Source: Citrus sinensis (taxonomy: Eukaryota > Streptophyta > Magnoliopsida > Sapindales > Rutaceae). From it: a stretch of DNA of 64,000 nucleotides. This document shows, piece after piece, positions 35,380 through 49,058 of this stretch. Numbering within the stretch: the first letter of the stretch is position 1; each line of letters starts with the position of its first letter. A program made the translations under genes and the position numbers. A model generated the notes under the pieces. It made no database searches and was not told where the DNA came from. It worked only from the letters and a program-made list of their open reading frames with translations. Where the stretch lies: NCBI RefSeq assembly GCF_022201045.2, contig NC_068558.1, positions 49,455,501 to 49,519,500 of the forward strand, given 5' to 3'.

Positions 35380-36344
35380 TAAGGGTCTTCTTAAATTATA
35401 TTTAATGTAGCTTATACTCTAAAGATAAGCCAAAACAAAATCCTAATCCCACATTCTAATTAGTTACTTTTACCTATTTTTTAATGAGATGTAAATTACA
35501 CTAAATATAACTTATGACTAAATGCAACTTATACAAACCTGCATCGTAAATCATAATCACATTGCAGAATTGTTAATTTCCAAAAGGGCAATATCTCTTT
35601 GACCTAGCTTTTCGTAAGTTCTCTTTTTTTTTTTCTTTGGGAGATAATATCTCAAAATTCTGAAATGAAATTTGACCGCTATCAGGTTGAGAATGCTCGA
35701 TCAAATCGAGAAACGCAAGCAAATTGTTAGACATGCACAAGTAAAACTTCAGGATGATCAATGATAGAAGGTTCGGTGACTTCTGTCCTGAGCTCATTAT
35801 AACAAAACCAAATAGCACAAACAGACGAGAAACGAATTAGGCTCGTCGCTATGTGATGGTTCCCCCGGTACCCTATCATAATCAACTTCTCTTCCATGGA
35901 TATTTAATATCAAGGCCAAACTTGCCATTACATATGAAAATCGCCTCTATTTCTAGAGTTAACTATTCAATCCTTTGCATTTTGGGCACATCAGCTAGAT
36001 CACAGCCTCATTGGAGAGGGTAAAAAGGGTTAAATTAGCAAGGATCTTGCCAGCATATCCAAACTACATGTTTTTTTCTTTTAAAGAAAAACAACAGAAA
36101 AAAAAAATTAATCTTCAATCTTCCACTTATTAAAATGCCCATATCCACAAACTGAAAGAAACAACAACAACAAAAAAAAAACAACTAATGAGAACACTGC
36201 TCCTTTCCTATTGCATTCTAATGTCAACTAGACTAGACTAGACTACTACAGCTAGACTGCCTACTAAGCTGATGACAGATGCTTATTTTATTGATCTGAC
36301 CTTGCCCTATCCTACCAGTTTCAAAGAGCTGGCCTCACCTTAGT

Positions 36345-39300
36345 CTAAGATTTCTCTTCGTCTGACTGAGAGCATGGAGGGCCAGGGACCGAATCAACAA
36401 AGAACTCCTCTACTGAAAGAAGGTAAACGTATCAGTGTGTGACCAACTATACATAACTTAAGAAAGATTTCATATGGTACACCAATTACCTATATCGTCT
36501 TGCTCTGGAGAGTCTAGCAAAATTTCTGAATCAGAGGGCAGAAAAGGGGACCCAGGATAGTTTCCAAGAGCTCCTAAATCTGCGTAAGTGCCAAACAAAT
36601 TTATGGCAAAGCATCATTACAGAATTATAAACATAATAGAAAAAGAAAATGATAATATTTTTAAAATATAAATGAGATTTAGTCGCATTTCATATCTATA
36701 ACCAGACATAACTAAATCTAAACTGAACTGAATCCAAAGTAAAACTTACCGCCCAAGTTTGACAAATCAGCTGTTAAATCTGAGAGACTGAAATTCCACT
36801 GGATTTGATCAAGTGATCTAAGGGAATCTCTGGAGTTTCCAGCCCCTCCATCCTGTCCAAGCTGCAATCCTACAGTACTTGCCACATCAGATGTAAACGT
36901 TGTATCAAGTGCACCCGTGTCCATACCCATTCCCGACATGTCTGATGCAGTGAAGGGAAAATGACCACTAGATGCCACTGATGTTGGACTCATGGCCATC
37001 TCTGACATGGATGACACGCCACTGCTAGGGGGAATAACAGGAGCTACTTCGGCTGCACTGGTGTCCATCACCATACTACAACAAAGAAAGCTGCTTAGCT
37101 AAAGTTACAATGATTAAGAAGAAAAGGAACATTAAGATTTACACTTGTAACATTGAGGTAAACCAGTGTCATTAAGCATACTGTAAATATTATACACTTT
37201 GAAGGCAAAACTAAGCTGCATGTACAACCCATGTATGATCACTCCAAAAGGCAAATATTTTGCTAGAGTACTTTTCAATGCCATCAAATGGACATAACAG
37301 TTCATTTGTGTTTCAAATATGACCACATACTGTTTTAGCACTCCATACTTTTCTATATGAAATACTTACAAGGACATCCGTAGATAAATTGTCCAGGAAC
37401 AAAATGATTTCAAAGAACAAAAATCTGAGTGCCTAGCATGAGTTGGGAAAAAATAGAGGAGAAAATTTGATTAAATAAGAAATTTAAGTTAAGACGTCAA
37501 GTGTCTCACTCATTCCCAGAATTCATTCGCATTGGATGAAAATTGCCTGGTGCAGGAACTCCATTGACCACATGACAACTTGAGATTCCGCTGCTCATGG
37601 ACTCAAGATGGGGTTGGCCTGCTGCTGGTATTGGAGGTTGTTGAAGGACAGGATATCCCATAGGTAAGTTGTTAACTGCACTGCAAACAAGTGGCATTGA
37701 GTACCAATAATGTTAAAGTGAAAAGGAGCAACGACAACCATAAATTAATCTATCTATACCTGTTAAACCTATAAAAATGTTAAACCTATAAAAATATTCA
37801 TACATAAGAATATTTACTCCTTCAAAGAAATATTCTTGAACACTAAAATATTCAACTCTTTAGAAAATTCCCAGCTTATCTTCTTGAGTTCAGATGTTGA
37901 GGATATCAATACCACTCAGAGCAACTTTGGAAGTTATAAAAATGAAAAACGTTGCATGCTCTTGAATCGCCCAGCCTCAAAGAGGAAAAAATAATCCTAA
38001 TGATGTTTCATTTAAGTTTATGCAAGATTCTTAGCTTAAAAGAAAAGCAGATGCTGCTATTGACTGCTGAGACCATGCTCTTTGTATTCTCAAGTAGAAT
38101 AGCATTTGCATTCTAATAAAGGATGTAGTATTAAATTATAATTAAGATAGAATAACTGAATTTCACCAAATTAAGTGCCATTTGGCACCCATAATTACGT
38201 AAAGAATTGGATTATAAAAATTACTTTTTTCTTCTATAAAATAACAGGGGTGATTTTCTCCATGTATATTTATATCATGAAGAACCTACCGGGCATGGGA
38301 TGAATCCCATTCTGCATGGGAGCCAGGGGAACCTTTTGGGGTACTGGATACTTCATGAGATGATATTGATGCTCAAGCAAATGATTGAATAAAAGGATTT
38401 GCTTCTTTAGCTTCAGCCTTATGTAATAGGCCCTGAAGAAATCAGCGTTTTCTTCTTCCAACTTCTGCCACACTGAATTAACCAGAACAATGATAAAGAT
38501 TTATCAGAATTGAAACCTTGTTTCAACTTTGAAGAAGAAAATGCAAATCAGTTCTGAATAGCTAATTAACCGCAACTTTCAAAAGAAAAACCAGGACATA
38601 TTTCATGGTAGCTTATTCCATTAATATTTTGATATTCCGATATTATAAAGACAAGGCAGAAAACTAAATGATATGAACAATTCATAAAATGATACACTGA
38701 AGTAGGCTAGCAAACAAGAATAAAGAGGTTTAAGAGACTACCCAAAGTTGTAAATCCAGGATCTATCCTTGCACGAGTCAAGAGGGTCTTCACCACCTCG
38801 TCTCTATTCATATATAATTGTAGACACCGTTCTATTAAGTTCTGGACCTGAACACCATTTTACATAAATCATAACAAACAAATAAAGATATTAAAGAAAC
38901 AAACTAAAACATCAAATATAGAAAGAAAAAGATACTCTTACAAGTTCAATATCTTGGCGTGAAACCTTTCTGCTATCATTACTCGAAGCAGATATTGAAC
39001 CAGAATCTGCCAAAGGAGCCTCTGTTGTTTGGTTGTTCTGTTGGTCACTTTGGGATTCATGTGAAACTTGGGTCGACGATTGTATTTCTTGGGTGCTCTA
39101 CAAACCAGTAAATTTTGTTCGACTCAGTGACAAGCAGTAGGTCTTACGTAATAAAGATAAGAACAGAAACAATGCACCACAGAAAGGATTGAAAGGCAAG
39201 ACTCGTTGATTTCATATTATAGAAAGAGTAAAAATAACTTAGATTTCAATTCAGGCAACTTATAGCAACAGTTTTCAAATCATCTAGATCTTTAAGAACT

Positions 39301-39432
39301 ATATCTTGTACTCAAGATCCGATAAACAAAAAAATCATTGTAAGCAACAATGGGGGGGAAAAAAATATTGAAAGCCAAAAACTGTATAAAAATCCAAAGT
39401 AAAAAAAAGAATAGAACCTGCGAGTTCTTCAT
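36345..39432 (-). CDS. DUF3755-family protein of unknown function
   Basis: Eight coding exons on the minus strand: 39432-39418, 39097-38942, 38847-38742, 38472-38290, 37675-37510, 37075-36750, 36579-36490, 36412-36345. The total is 1110 bp, or 369 residues. The conserved core spans about residues 48-150: RQDIELVQNLIERCLQLYMN, RARIDPGFTTLVWQKLEEEN, then a basic helix RLKLKKQILLFNHLLEHQYH. A Pro-rich linker and a Met/Ser-rich C-terminal half follow, ending acidic (SQSDEEKS). I assign this to the plant DUF3755 family from memory. Its function is not established as far as I know. The helical core and low-complexity tail suggest a nuclear adaptor or transcription-associated protein (inference). 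At least one 5' UTR intron is likely, since a spliceable leader (CAG-GTAATT) ends near 40080. The first coding exon holds only five codons. Confidence 0.85.
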
Positions 39433-42400
39433 TCCAGCTGAATGCAAGCTGCCAGCATTTCTTTGCTCAGCTTAGAATTTCCCCAACTACAGTTAAGGTC
39501 ACCTAATTGACCAACTAGGTCAGCTTATTAGTTATAACACTCCTGTATCAAACCAATTTTTGCCTGAAAAAAATAAAAAAGAACAGGGACATCATAGGGC
39601 AGAGCAGTTAGAGAAGCATGCTGCATCTAATTGACTGAGAGGGCAAAGGACGTAAGCACCAATCCATCAAAGATCTTTTATCTATCGTTAAAAGAAAACT
39701 AACATTAACTGTCTAATCAGACTTTAGCCCCAAATTTGCATGCCTATATTTATCAATAACACTGTAACCAATCACTGAGTTCTCACGAAGTTAAAATTCG
39801 TTCAGATTCACAAGCCAATCTATGTATGACAATGGAACTATAAAATAAACCGCAAGAGTCTATAGAATTCTAGGAAAGGAATTATCATAACCTTGTGGAA
39901 ACAATTATACCATTAAACAGCCAGAGATTCTGCTATATAAACTTGCCTTATAACAATCGCGTACATTAAATTCAAATACAAATAGCGGAAAGTGTGTCTG
40001 TTGTACTTATCCAAACAAAAACAGAAATCAACCAGATCTCAATTCAGCGAACAAATCTCGCAAGATACACAAATTACCTGGCTGTTTTTGGAAGTAAAAT
40101 CTGCTTGTAATTTAGGCTAAAATATACCAAAACAGGAGCTGCCAAAATAAATTTTGTTGTCAGCTAATAGAACTTGCAAGAACCAAAAACAGGACCAGAA
40201 AATTACAAATTAGCAACACTTAAATTATAAAAAGAAAAATCGACTTTATTTCGTCAAATTTAGAAATCCCGCTTCTTGTTCAGTAAGTCGAGACTCGTGT
40301 TTGTTAGAATCTCCGTCGGAGCTAAACATGCACTGAGATTTTTAAGATATTTTGGTGAAGTGATGATAATTACTTGGAACCAAGAAGGACTAATGAGAAA
40401 TTTTCGGAATCTGCAGGGGCAGGTGGTGGAAATTTAAATGGAAAATTTAGTGATGGTTGCCGCTAAGACATTGTTATTATTGCAAGCAGAAGTGGAGGAG
40501 AGACAAAAAAGCAACACGAGAAAAAAGAAAAAAAATCTCACCCAACCAGTGCTTGTTTAATACGTTATTTTCTTTCTTATTTGTAATTCCGAAAATGAAT
40601 TTAAAAAAAAATTAAGGGTAAATGGCGAAATAAAATACATATGAAATTTTTACGCGGCTACAACGGCTGCGCCCTGGCTTTGGGATTTTACGGCGCAGCC
40701 TGTCTGCCAGAGACAGTAGAATCTCTAAAATCTAAATTAACGCCTGTCTCGTATTCGTCTGAAGTTGATTTTTCATTTTTATCTTATTTTTACTTAACGT
40801 TTCTCTTTTATTTACTTATTTTTCTTTTATGTACACTTGTTTTTGTTCTGCGTATATGTACATTGATTTTTTGAAACAACAAAATTAATACAAAATAAAG
40901 CTACTTCAAAAAATTATATTTTTTTCTTTATTTCAATTTTTCTTTCCGGGCTTTTCTACTTCTAATACAAACTCAACTAACGGATGGTAAGAGAATTTAG
41001 TGAAAACAACTTTATGGAAAGCTTTTTTTTTGTGATAAAGGCATAAAGTGATTTGTCCGCCAATCAAGTTTTTCTCTAAAAATAATAATAATAATTATTA
41101 TTATTATTAATTAATTAAAAAAGGGGGAAAAGATGATAGATGTGTCATGTATGAATCATGAAGCACAATTTTTTAATTAAGGGGACGTAAGATAATGACA
41201 AAAGTGCTGCAATGCAATTACGATTTATGTGAGCCCCAGTTGTTGATAGTTGTTTTACTCTTATGTGTTCCGGATAACATAACATGCTTCTTAATTATTA
41301 CCTTATTTTTTTAATATGTTGTGTGGGTCTGCTTTTATAACGTGGTCCAGCGCTTTCAAAATCTCCATGCCCATCACGCTGATGATCCTTTGATTCTCAG
41401 TTATCAGAGAGATCTTCTTCATACTTGGCTAGTTGCCATGGACCACTCCCGGTATTCTACATCTCTTTCAGATTTATCAATAGCAATCGTTTCCCTTTTG
41501 AAAAACGTTAGCTCTAAACGGAAAGCTAGAAAAGCTTATACGTTATAGAATCTAAGGGCACAATTTTCCAAAGTTTTAAAAATTAAAATATATTTAATAT
41601 CTATTTAAAAATAAGAAAACAGAAAACAAAAAACATTTATACCATTTCAGCCACTCTAGTGTAGTTCATTTGGCGGAACTTCGAAGCTGGCTCGTAAGCC
41701 GTCACGAGCCAAATGTGCACTCACGTGATGTAATTTGGGGCATTAATTTAAGTAGTATTAACCACATGTTTAAGATAAATGAATTTATTCTTATAAAAAA
41801 AAAAGATAAAAGAATTTATTAGATTAATCAAACAAATAATTAGTACAATAAATTAATTAAAAAATGAATTAAAAAGGTGAGGCTAGAGAACTTAAATAAT
41901 GATACACGTGACAGCTTTTGTTTCCTTATACACACGAACCAATGAGAGTGAATCGCAGATAGATATTGACAATATCGTCAGAAAGGTAACCATTGAGATT
42001 CGTCTTTTCTCAGCCACGTGGCGTAAATTTAGCGGCAGAGCGTGGCATGCGTGTGGCCGTTTATTGCCTTGGAATTTGAGGTCTAATATGTACAGAGAAA
42101 TGCATTAAGACTTTTAAAGTTCCCGCTAAGCTTGATGTGTTGACATTTGGCGCCACGCTTTTGATCCCGAACGCGACTTTTCCTCCGTCGACTGTATCCG
42201 CTTCCTCTTTAAACCTATGTTTATACTTTTTATTTTTGTAATTAAAAAATTATTATTATTTTTGAATCATAAAACTTTTTTAAACTTTTAATAATAATAA
42301 TGATAATAATAATAATAATCATCATCATATGTTATAAAATCTCTATATAACAGTACTCTTCATGTAGGAATAATTTTTATGTAGTCATAAAAATTATAGT

Positions 42401-42789
42401 CTCAATTTAGACAAATTATGAATAATTTTTTTTTCATATTTTAATAAGTTATAGTTATTCTACCTTCCGTCTTAAAGATTTTTTTTTTACATAATAATAA
42501 CTATTTATGTAAATCATTACAAAAAATATATACAAAGTCACATTAAAGATTTAAAATAGAATAAAACATTTTTTAAAAATTGCTTGAGATAATAATTTAT
42601 TCTTTAGAATTATTATCAAATCATTATATAATATTTATAGAAATTGCATTGAGAAAAAGACATTGAAGATGATCCAAACATTTAGATTTTAAAGATGAAT
42701 TTGCACATCCCTAATTGTATAAGATTAATGAAGTGTATATTTTATTTTTATATTACTTGGACTAATGATAGCTAAGTCAAACTAATGAT

Positions 42790-42990
42790 TTTTGTGAGTA
42801 ATTCTATTACAACACAGCTTGAATATCAATCCCCACTAAACTAAAGGAACATTTCCCCTCACTATTAATATTGGAGGGAAATCGATCTTACCCCAATGTG
42901 GGGAGTCAACTAACTCCCATTATACAGAGAGACAACTCTCAGCGCTGACTCTGTACTGAGACTTGAACCCATGCCCTCAAGGTTGTAATA
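42790..42990 (-). mobile_element. Possible tRNA-derived SINE fragment
   Basis: On the minus strand, GGTTCAAGTCTC at about 42960 matches a Pol III B box. It is followed by a non-coding body with CTCCCCACATTGGGG. The A box is not clear. Confidence 0.3.
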
Positions 42991-44178
42991 TATCAGTGTA
43001 TAAAAAAAAATCTATTAAATTATAATCACTTTATAGTAATAAAAATATATACAGGACAAGTTTATAATGTATAACACATATAAAGGGGCAGATCAATGGC
43101 CCCTTAAAATTACATTGTTTTTTACATTTCTTGTGAGCCTTTGGATTATATGTAAATGGATGATGAAGATTTAATGAGATGTACTAAATATTTCATGTGA
43201 CTTTTGTTTTATCTTCTTTCTCCCTCATGTGATCCGTAGGTTATCTTTACTTTTTTATTTATTTTTTTCTCCTCCCCTCTCTTGCACAACTTTTTACCAA
43301 ACCAGAATCATCGAATAAAATCAAAGTTTGTGTCATCATAAGAATTTAAGGAAATATGAAAATTGATTGTTCCCTCTTTGAAAAACATTCAAACTCGCAC
43401 TTCCCCTTGTTAATGGCCAAGGTAATGGATGATAAACTTCTTTTGTTTCCTTGCTTTTTTTATTTTTTATGTTTTGTTATTATTGAATGTTCTTTACAGC
43501 TATTAATCTAATCTTACCATTCATTTATATATAATCTAAAGGCTCAATGGAAATGTGAAAAATAATGTAATTTTAAAGGCTAATATATATATATATATAT
43601 ATGTAAAGTTTAAGACTTATATGGGAGTCTGATAAAATTGAACAAATGTGTCGATATCAAAGTTGTTTTTAACTCGTAGTAAGCAACAAATAAAACATAG
43701 CGCTATGGATAAACTTGTGGATGGTGTTGGGGCCAATGCCAATTCGTAGTTAAAGCCTTATTAGGTGAATTATTGCATTTGCAAGGACCACTTTGTATGT
43801 ATCGTCAACAGTTCTCCACATCACATATGAGTTCAATATATTTCAGCCACTAAACCGTGTCTTTGTGTCCAGCAAATGGACAGCAACGGCCACCGGGCAC
43901 CGCATCCACTCCCCTTCCCTACCTCCAACGTTTTTATATTATTGATTCGTCAGTTTTGACTGCTTTGATTTTAATTTTTTCAAAGACTTTTGGGGGAAGC
44001 AATAAAGAAATTTTCGATGTTTTTAAAAAGACATTTAAATCTCTATTTTTTGACCGATTTTATTTGCTTTAACTGAAAATATATTTTTAACTCATAATAA
44101 CCATTGCATTCCTCACAGGTCAATATATTAGTTTAGGAGATTGTTATCTTTTTTTTTTTTAAGAGAGGAGATTGTTAT

Positions 44179-44275
44179 CTTACATTATCATATAAGATAC
44201 ACAATTTTTTCACAATCGTTTGATCAAAATCCAACGATTGTGGAAGAATCATGTGTGTTATATGATCACGTAACA
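44179..44275. mobile_element. Short foldback element
   Basis: About 97 bp. Imperfect arms: TTACATTATCATATAAGATA and CACAATCGTTTGAT, facing CCAACGATTGTG and TATATGATCACGTAA. It differs in sequence from the foldbacks at 843 and 52267. Confidence 0.5.
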
Positions 44276-46823
44276 TAACCAAAGCCGTTAGTTTAATAGA
44301 GTTTTATTCTTTAAAAATGAATCATGCCTTTTCTTAACGTTAAAATTTCCTTGCAAATGCCTTAGCAAAGCCCATGTTATTTCTCTTGGTAGCCTCTTTA
44401 GTTGATTTTTGTGCATTTTCTTTCCTCTGTAATTGATCTTTGCCAAACACACCCAATTGCTGTTGTCGTTTGGTTTTGGTTTTAACATACCTTCACCTTA
44501 TACATCTATTGATCAAACTCTTATTCAACAGAATCTCTCAATCCCAAAACGAAGAGCAATTAAATTTCAGAATAAAAAAATAAAAAGCAAACGAATGAAT
44601 AAATAAAATTGAAACAAAAAAAAAAGGGTCTTGCCGCTTGGGCAGCCAAGCCAACTAGCCAAGGCTGTTTATAAGTAAAGTCAAGAAGCCACCATTTTCA
44701 CTCTCCGGGCTCATCGACTTCATGAAAGGAAAGGATTAATAAGCTAATATATTGACTGGTACGCTAGAAGGGCATAATAGTAATTATATGTTAAAAAATA
44801 TTTTTTCAATTAAAATAAACAGAATCAGTCAATAAATAGGGATCTGAATGATTTTTGAAACATAAGGAATTTTTTCGTCTCTTTCCCTAAACATATGGGG
44901 TTTAACAGCCTTCTCCCCTTTTTTTTTTTGAAATGCAAAATAAGAGTTAAAAAGAATAATAAAATAGCCGAGAGAAGCGAGATGTAAATGGGCTGAGTCA
45001 GCCAGAAAAGAAAAAAGGGCAAAAGATGAATGAGCTGGTTTTATGTTATGATTCGGTTTAAAACGCACAACTTTTGATGTAGAATGGGCTGAATGAGCTT
45101 CGGCCTGTTAAGAAGGTCCAAGCTTTGTAAAATATTATTTAAGAAGATCATTGATTATATTGTACTTTGGCGGTGAGCAACGAACAAAATCCCGTAAGGA
45201 GACGATATAGCTTGTATTACTCAATATTTTGTGTCTCACTCATTAATTAGGTTGTAAAATTAATTAGTACCTCATATGTGACAATCAATTATTGATGAGA
45301 TATCAGTTAGTAGCTTAAATATATAAATATATCATTCTTGTAGATAGAACCATATAATATACTCTTTTATGATGTGTTTATTTTTTGAATTGAGGAATTA
45401 TAATCATTAACAACGTTTACTTCAGAAAGTAAGAGCGGAAATCAAAATCAAAATTATGGGATTCACCTCAAATTAAGAATACGGAATGAGAGACTGATTC
45501 GCAAGGGACGGTTAGGATCAATCTCCCATTTTGAGAACTATCTATTTTGCCTCCGTTAAAATTACCCTCATTTGAATTAAAAAATATAAATAGTAAAAAA
45601 AAAAATAGAACTCTTCGCTGCCAAAGCTCCCTCATGGTCGCAGTAGTCGCCTGTGGAGCAGTAACTGGTCACCAGTCGTTGCATCATATGCAGCAGTAGT
45701 CCTGGGCAGTAGCTGTCACGTCGCGGAAGTCGAACCGCTACCAACAGTAGCCATCATGTTCCAATCCAATGATAAGGGTGATGCCAACAATGACGATGAG
45801 GCTTGATTCTGATGATGATGATGTCGATGATGATGTTCTCCTCTTTGATGATGACGATGATGATAGGGCAGGTAGTAAAGGCAAGCCCATAGGCAGAGGA
45901 TAGGCATTCAAATCACTATCTTCAAATAGCATATATAAGAGAAAGATGATGATGATGATGCACGAGCCACTCTTTCTGAAAGTTAAATAGAGGGAGCAGG
46001 ATTCGTGATTTTAAGTTGTGGGAATCGTTTAAATAAATTCTGGGCCAGCCCATTTCAACGCAGGACCCACTTCCAGTGGCGGACCAATAGTTAAACCGGA
46101 ATTGCAACCAATGAGACAGAGATTGTAGAGCAGAACGAGGAGTCAACGTCCACAGCAGTCTTAAGGAATTTTTGTCAATTGGCGGTTCAGTTTTCTTTTA
46201 CCGGTTTATTTAAAATTGTTAAACTCCTCTGAAACCATTATGTATTTACTCGCCAACAGTAATAATTATTGAATAATGAAAACAGACACGTACATGGATT
46301 ACTTGCCATTGATATGTCGGCAATAGTTGGTTTGATTAGTAAACTTTATTAGGATGTGAAAAAAAAAGCATACGTGTGAGGCGTAATGATATAAATTTAC
46401 CTTATCATATGTAATGTTACCGAAAAAATAGAAAATATTTGTCATAAATCTTACATAAAATACATTATAATTAAAGAACTCAACTTGCTTCTTAGTTCTT
46501 ACATGGATTATTAATCACTCTTATGTATTTCCTCGTCCATTAAATTATTTTTTAAGTAGTATGATCAAATCACCTCTTCATTTAATTAATTTTTCCGTAC
46601 TTAAAGACAATTCTCTTATTTATTAATTGAATGAGTTAATTTTCATTTTAACCCTTTTTTTTTGTTTTTGTTTTAAAGACCTAGTTTGTGCAATTACCAC
46701 TTATTTTGACTTACGTTTTACTCATTTTATTAAGACCATTTAAATTATTGGAGTGGGAGCAATCACAATTTTAAGACTACTCATTTTCATCTCCGCTTTT
46801 ACTTATTCTTTCTAAACGATTAT

Positions 46824-47062
46824 AGTTTGTCAGAGAAGCGAGAGCGACAGTTTTTAAAGACATGCACTTATTGCTCATAGTCATGTTTGTTTATATTCTT
46901 TTAGCCACGACCATTTTAAGTCCCATTTGGCGCAGCATTGAGTTTGTCAGAAAATTAAGTGAGAGCGACAACTTTTTAAAGACATGCACTTATTGCTCAT
47001 AGTCATGTTCATTTATATTCTTTCGATCACGACCATTTTAAGTCATATTTGGCGCAGCTTTG
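46824..47062. repeat. Tandem duplication, about 120 bp
   Basis: Units 46824-46940 and 46941-47062 both begin AGTTTGTCAG, share GACATGCACTTATTGCTCAT, and end TTTGGCGCAGC(A/T)TTG. A short partial third unit follows near 47140. Confidence 0.85.
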
Positions 47063-47616
47063 AGGAGAAAATTTGTCCTCTTTTATAGGCGTGGGGCAAT
47101 AGATACGCCAAACGAGCTATTAGTTCATTGAAAAATATTGAGAAGCGATCGCATTTGTAAGATGTGCATTTATTTTTTAACCAATAAATTAAGGACTAAC
47201 TTTATTTTTTTTTTTATGATTCCATAATACTTAATAATGATGATGATGATTATTATTATTATTTAAAAGCAACTAAACGCTCATTAAATTCGGACAACTC
47301 AATTGACATACATGCAATCTTTCTTCTACTTTCCTTAATAGTCCTCAATTGTTAATTAAGGCCAAAAAAATATCATGCTCATGTAAATCAAAGTTGTACA
47401 ATATATATATCCCTGCCATATATATTCTGAGTAGATTTGTTTTTCATATCATTAGAGCGTGAAAAGCGCGTCTTAACCTTTAATGCCAACAGCATTTATT
47501 TTTCTTTTTCCTTTTCGGAATGTCGGTTTTAAAATAAAATATATATACATATACATATACATACATATACGTGTATAATTAAAACAACACCATAACAAGT
47601 ACGTCAAAAATTTTCC

Positions 47617-47623
47617 TATAAAT
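47617..47623 (+). promoter_or_regulatory. Probable TATA box of the TPP gene
   Basis: TATAAAT lies about 30 bp before a CT-rich start region (47640-47680). The leader exon would end at about 47733, where AAG-GGTACGTAAC offers a donor. The coding exon lies 1.3 kb further on, so the 5' UTR intron is long. Confidence 0.5.
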
Positions 47624-49058
47624 AACCGTACGCTAACACACTCGTCTCCTCACTCACTTTCTCTCTTCCCCAGCTTTGGCATTTCTCTCAGTTTCTGTCA
47701 AACGCAAGCCATCATCAGCTTCATTCAGTCAAGGGTACGTAACGTTATTTAATTTTCTTTCCGAAGATTAATTTCTTTATCTGCTCCTTCTGCTGCTTCT
47801 GTAAATATTCACAAAAGTTTAGATTTTTTTTTTTGTGTTTCACGTTTTCAAAAACATTATTCGATTGAACAACAGTCGCAGAAGTAACATACGAATGAGA
47901 TAATCGGTTGCTGATCGTTTGTTTTTGCTTTTGTTTAATTTGTTAATGTTTCTTGCATGTTGATTTATTCATAGGGCAATATTTTATTCTCCATACGGAA
48001 GAGTATTCTACTTGAGGTAAAAGTCTGGCAGAGTTTTTTTTTTTTTTTTTTTTTTGGTAGTCAAAATTTTTAATATATATATTTTTTATTTTAATAACAG
48101 ACTTGTTCTCTGAGACTCAGGAAAGAACATAATAGAATCTTCTCTCATCATTACTATACGCGTATTGTATTTAAATATTTTAAAAAGCACCAAAACTCTG
48201 TAATTCTAATAATATTTGTCAATTTTCTTTACTCCAACGAAGTTACTGTAATTTTGGTCTTTTTCTGTAAATTTTGAAGCTATACTTTTTATTTTAAAAA
48301 GTAAAGTTTCTCAAAAGTTTTGCTAAGATAATCTAGGTATTCTAACCGACGATACATTATGAGTTATTTTGATTTTAGAATTGTTTTTTTTATAATTTAC
48401 TTATTACTTTTCTGTTTTTATTTTTGATATCTAGGCCAGGTACCTTTTAGTCTTTACACTTGTCGATAACCCTAACATACAGAATGCTTATTTATTTATA
48501 CGATATTTAGTTTCAAATATTAATTAATGATGTAGTATTTTGTTTATATGTATTTTTAAATTTTTTATTTTAAGTATTTTGATATTTTCTGTTTAAAATA
48601 TGTGCATTAGTTTTTCTTTTTAAATTAACTTAGTAAGTAAGTTTACTCCATAGAAGTCTTATTATTATTTTCAAAAACCTTTGATTAATAAAGAAAATCT
48701 CTTTAAAATTTCTCTTTGGGACTATCTTCGTTAAGTTGTTTGGTATTAAGCTAATCATATTGGCCTTGTTTCATACACAAACGATATCTAGCTAATATTT
48801 TTCAATCCTATCAATTCGCTTCTATTATCCCACTCGGTCAATTAACTTTTTGAAAAAGATAATACCATGCAGCCTAAAAACATTGTTATTTTTATAGTAA
48901 ATTAAAGAAATAGCATGTGAGGCGATATGTATATACTTTGGTAACCTTCATCGCATATATATTTATACACACACACACACACACACACTAACATATTATA
49001 TTTGATATCTTGGCAAATTAATAAGCGCAGCAGAAAATCGTCAACGTTTCATCTGAAA

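Larger units (their letters stand above)
40500..47600. other. Gene-poor block between the DUF3755 gene and TPP
   Basis: About 7 kb, mostly AT-rich, with no recognised gene. It holds simple repeats ((AT)n at about 43583-43602, ATT/ATG-type runs near 41085, 42290 and 47240), (GAT)-rich DNA at 45800-45955, three CACGTG sites at 41722-42020, a foldback at 44179, a tRNA-like SINE fragment near 42790-42990, and a 120-bp tandem duplication at 46824. Short open frames here have no known relatives. Confidence 0.55.

Noticed and set aside
40641-40874. 77-codon open frame (+) near the DUF3755 promoter
   Set aside because: The second half is a T-rich hydrophobic run typical of translated AT-rich DNA. 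No relatives recognised.
41321-41548. 75-codon open frame (+)
   Set aside because: No recognised family, no start or splice context, and it lies in AT-rich intergenic DNA. Chance is a sufficient explanation.
45716-46146. Overlapping Ser- and His-rich open frames (-)
   Set aside because: They are translations of a (GAT)n-like simple repeat in several frames.
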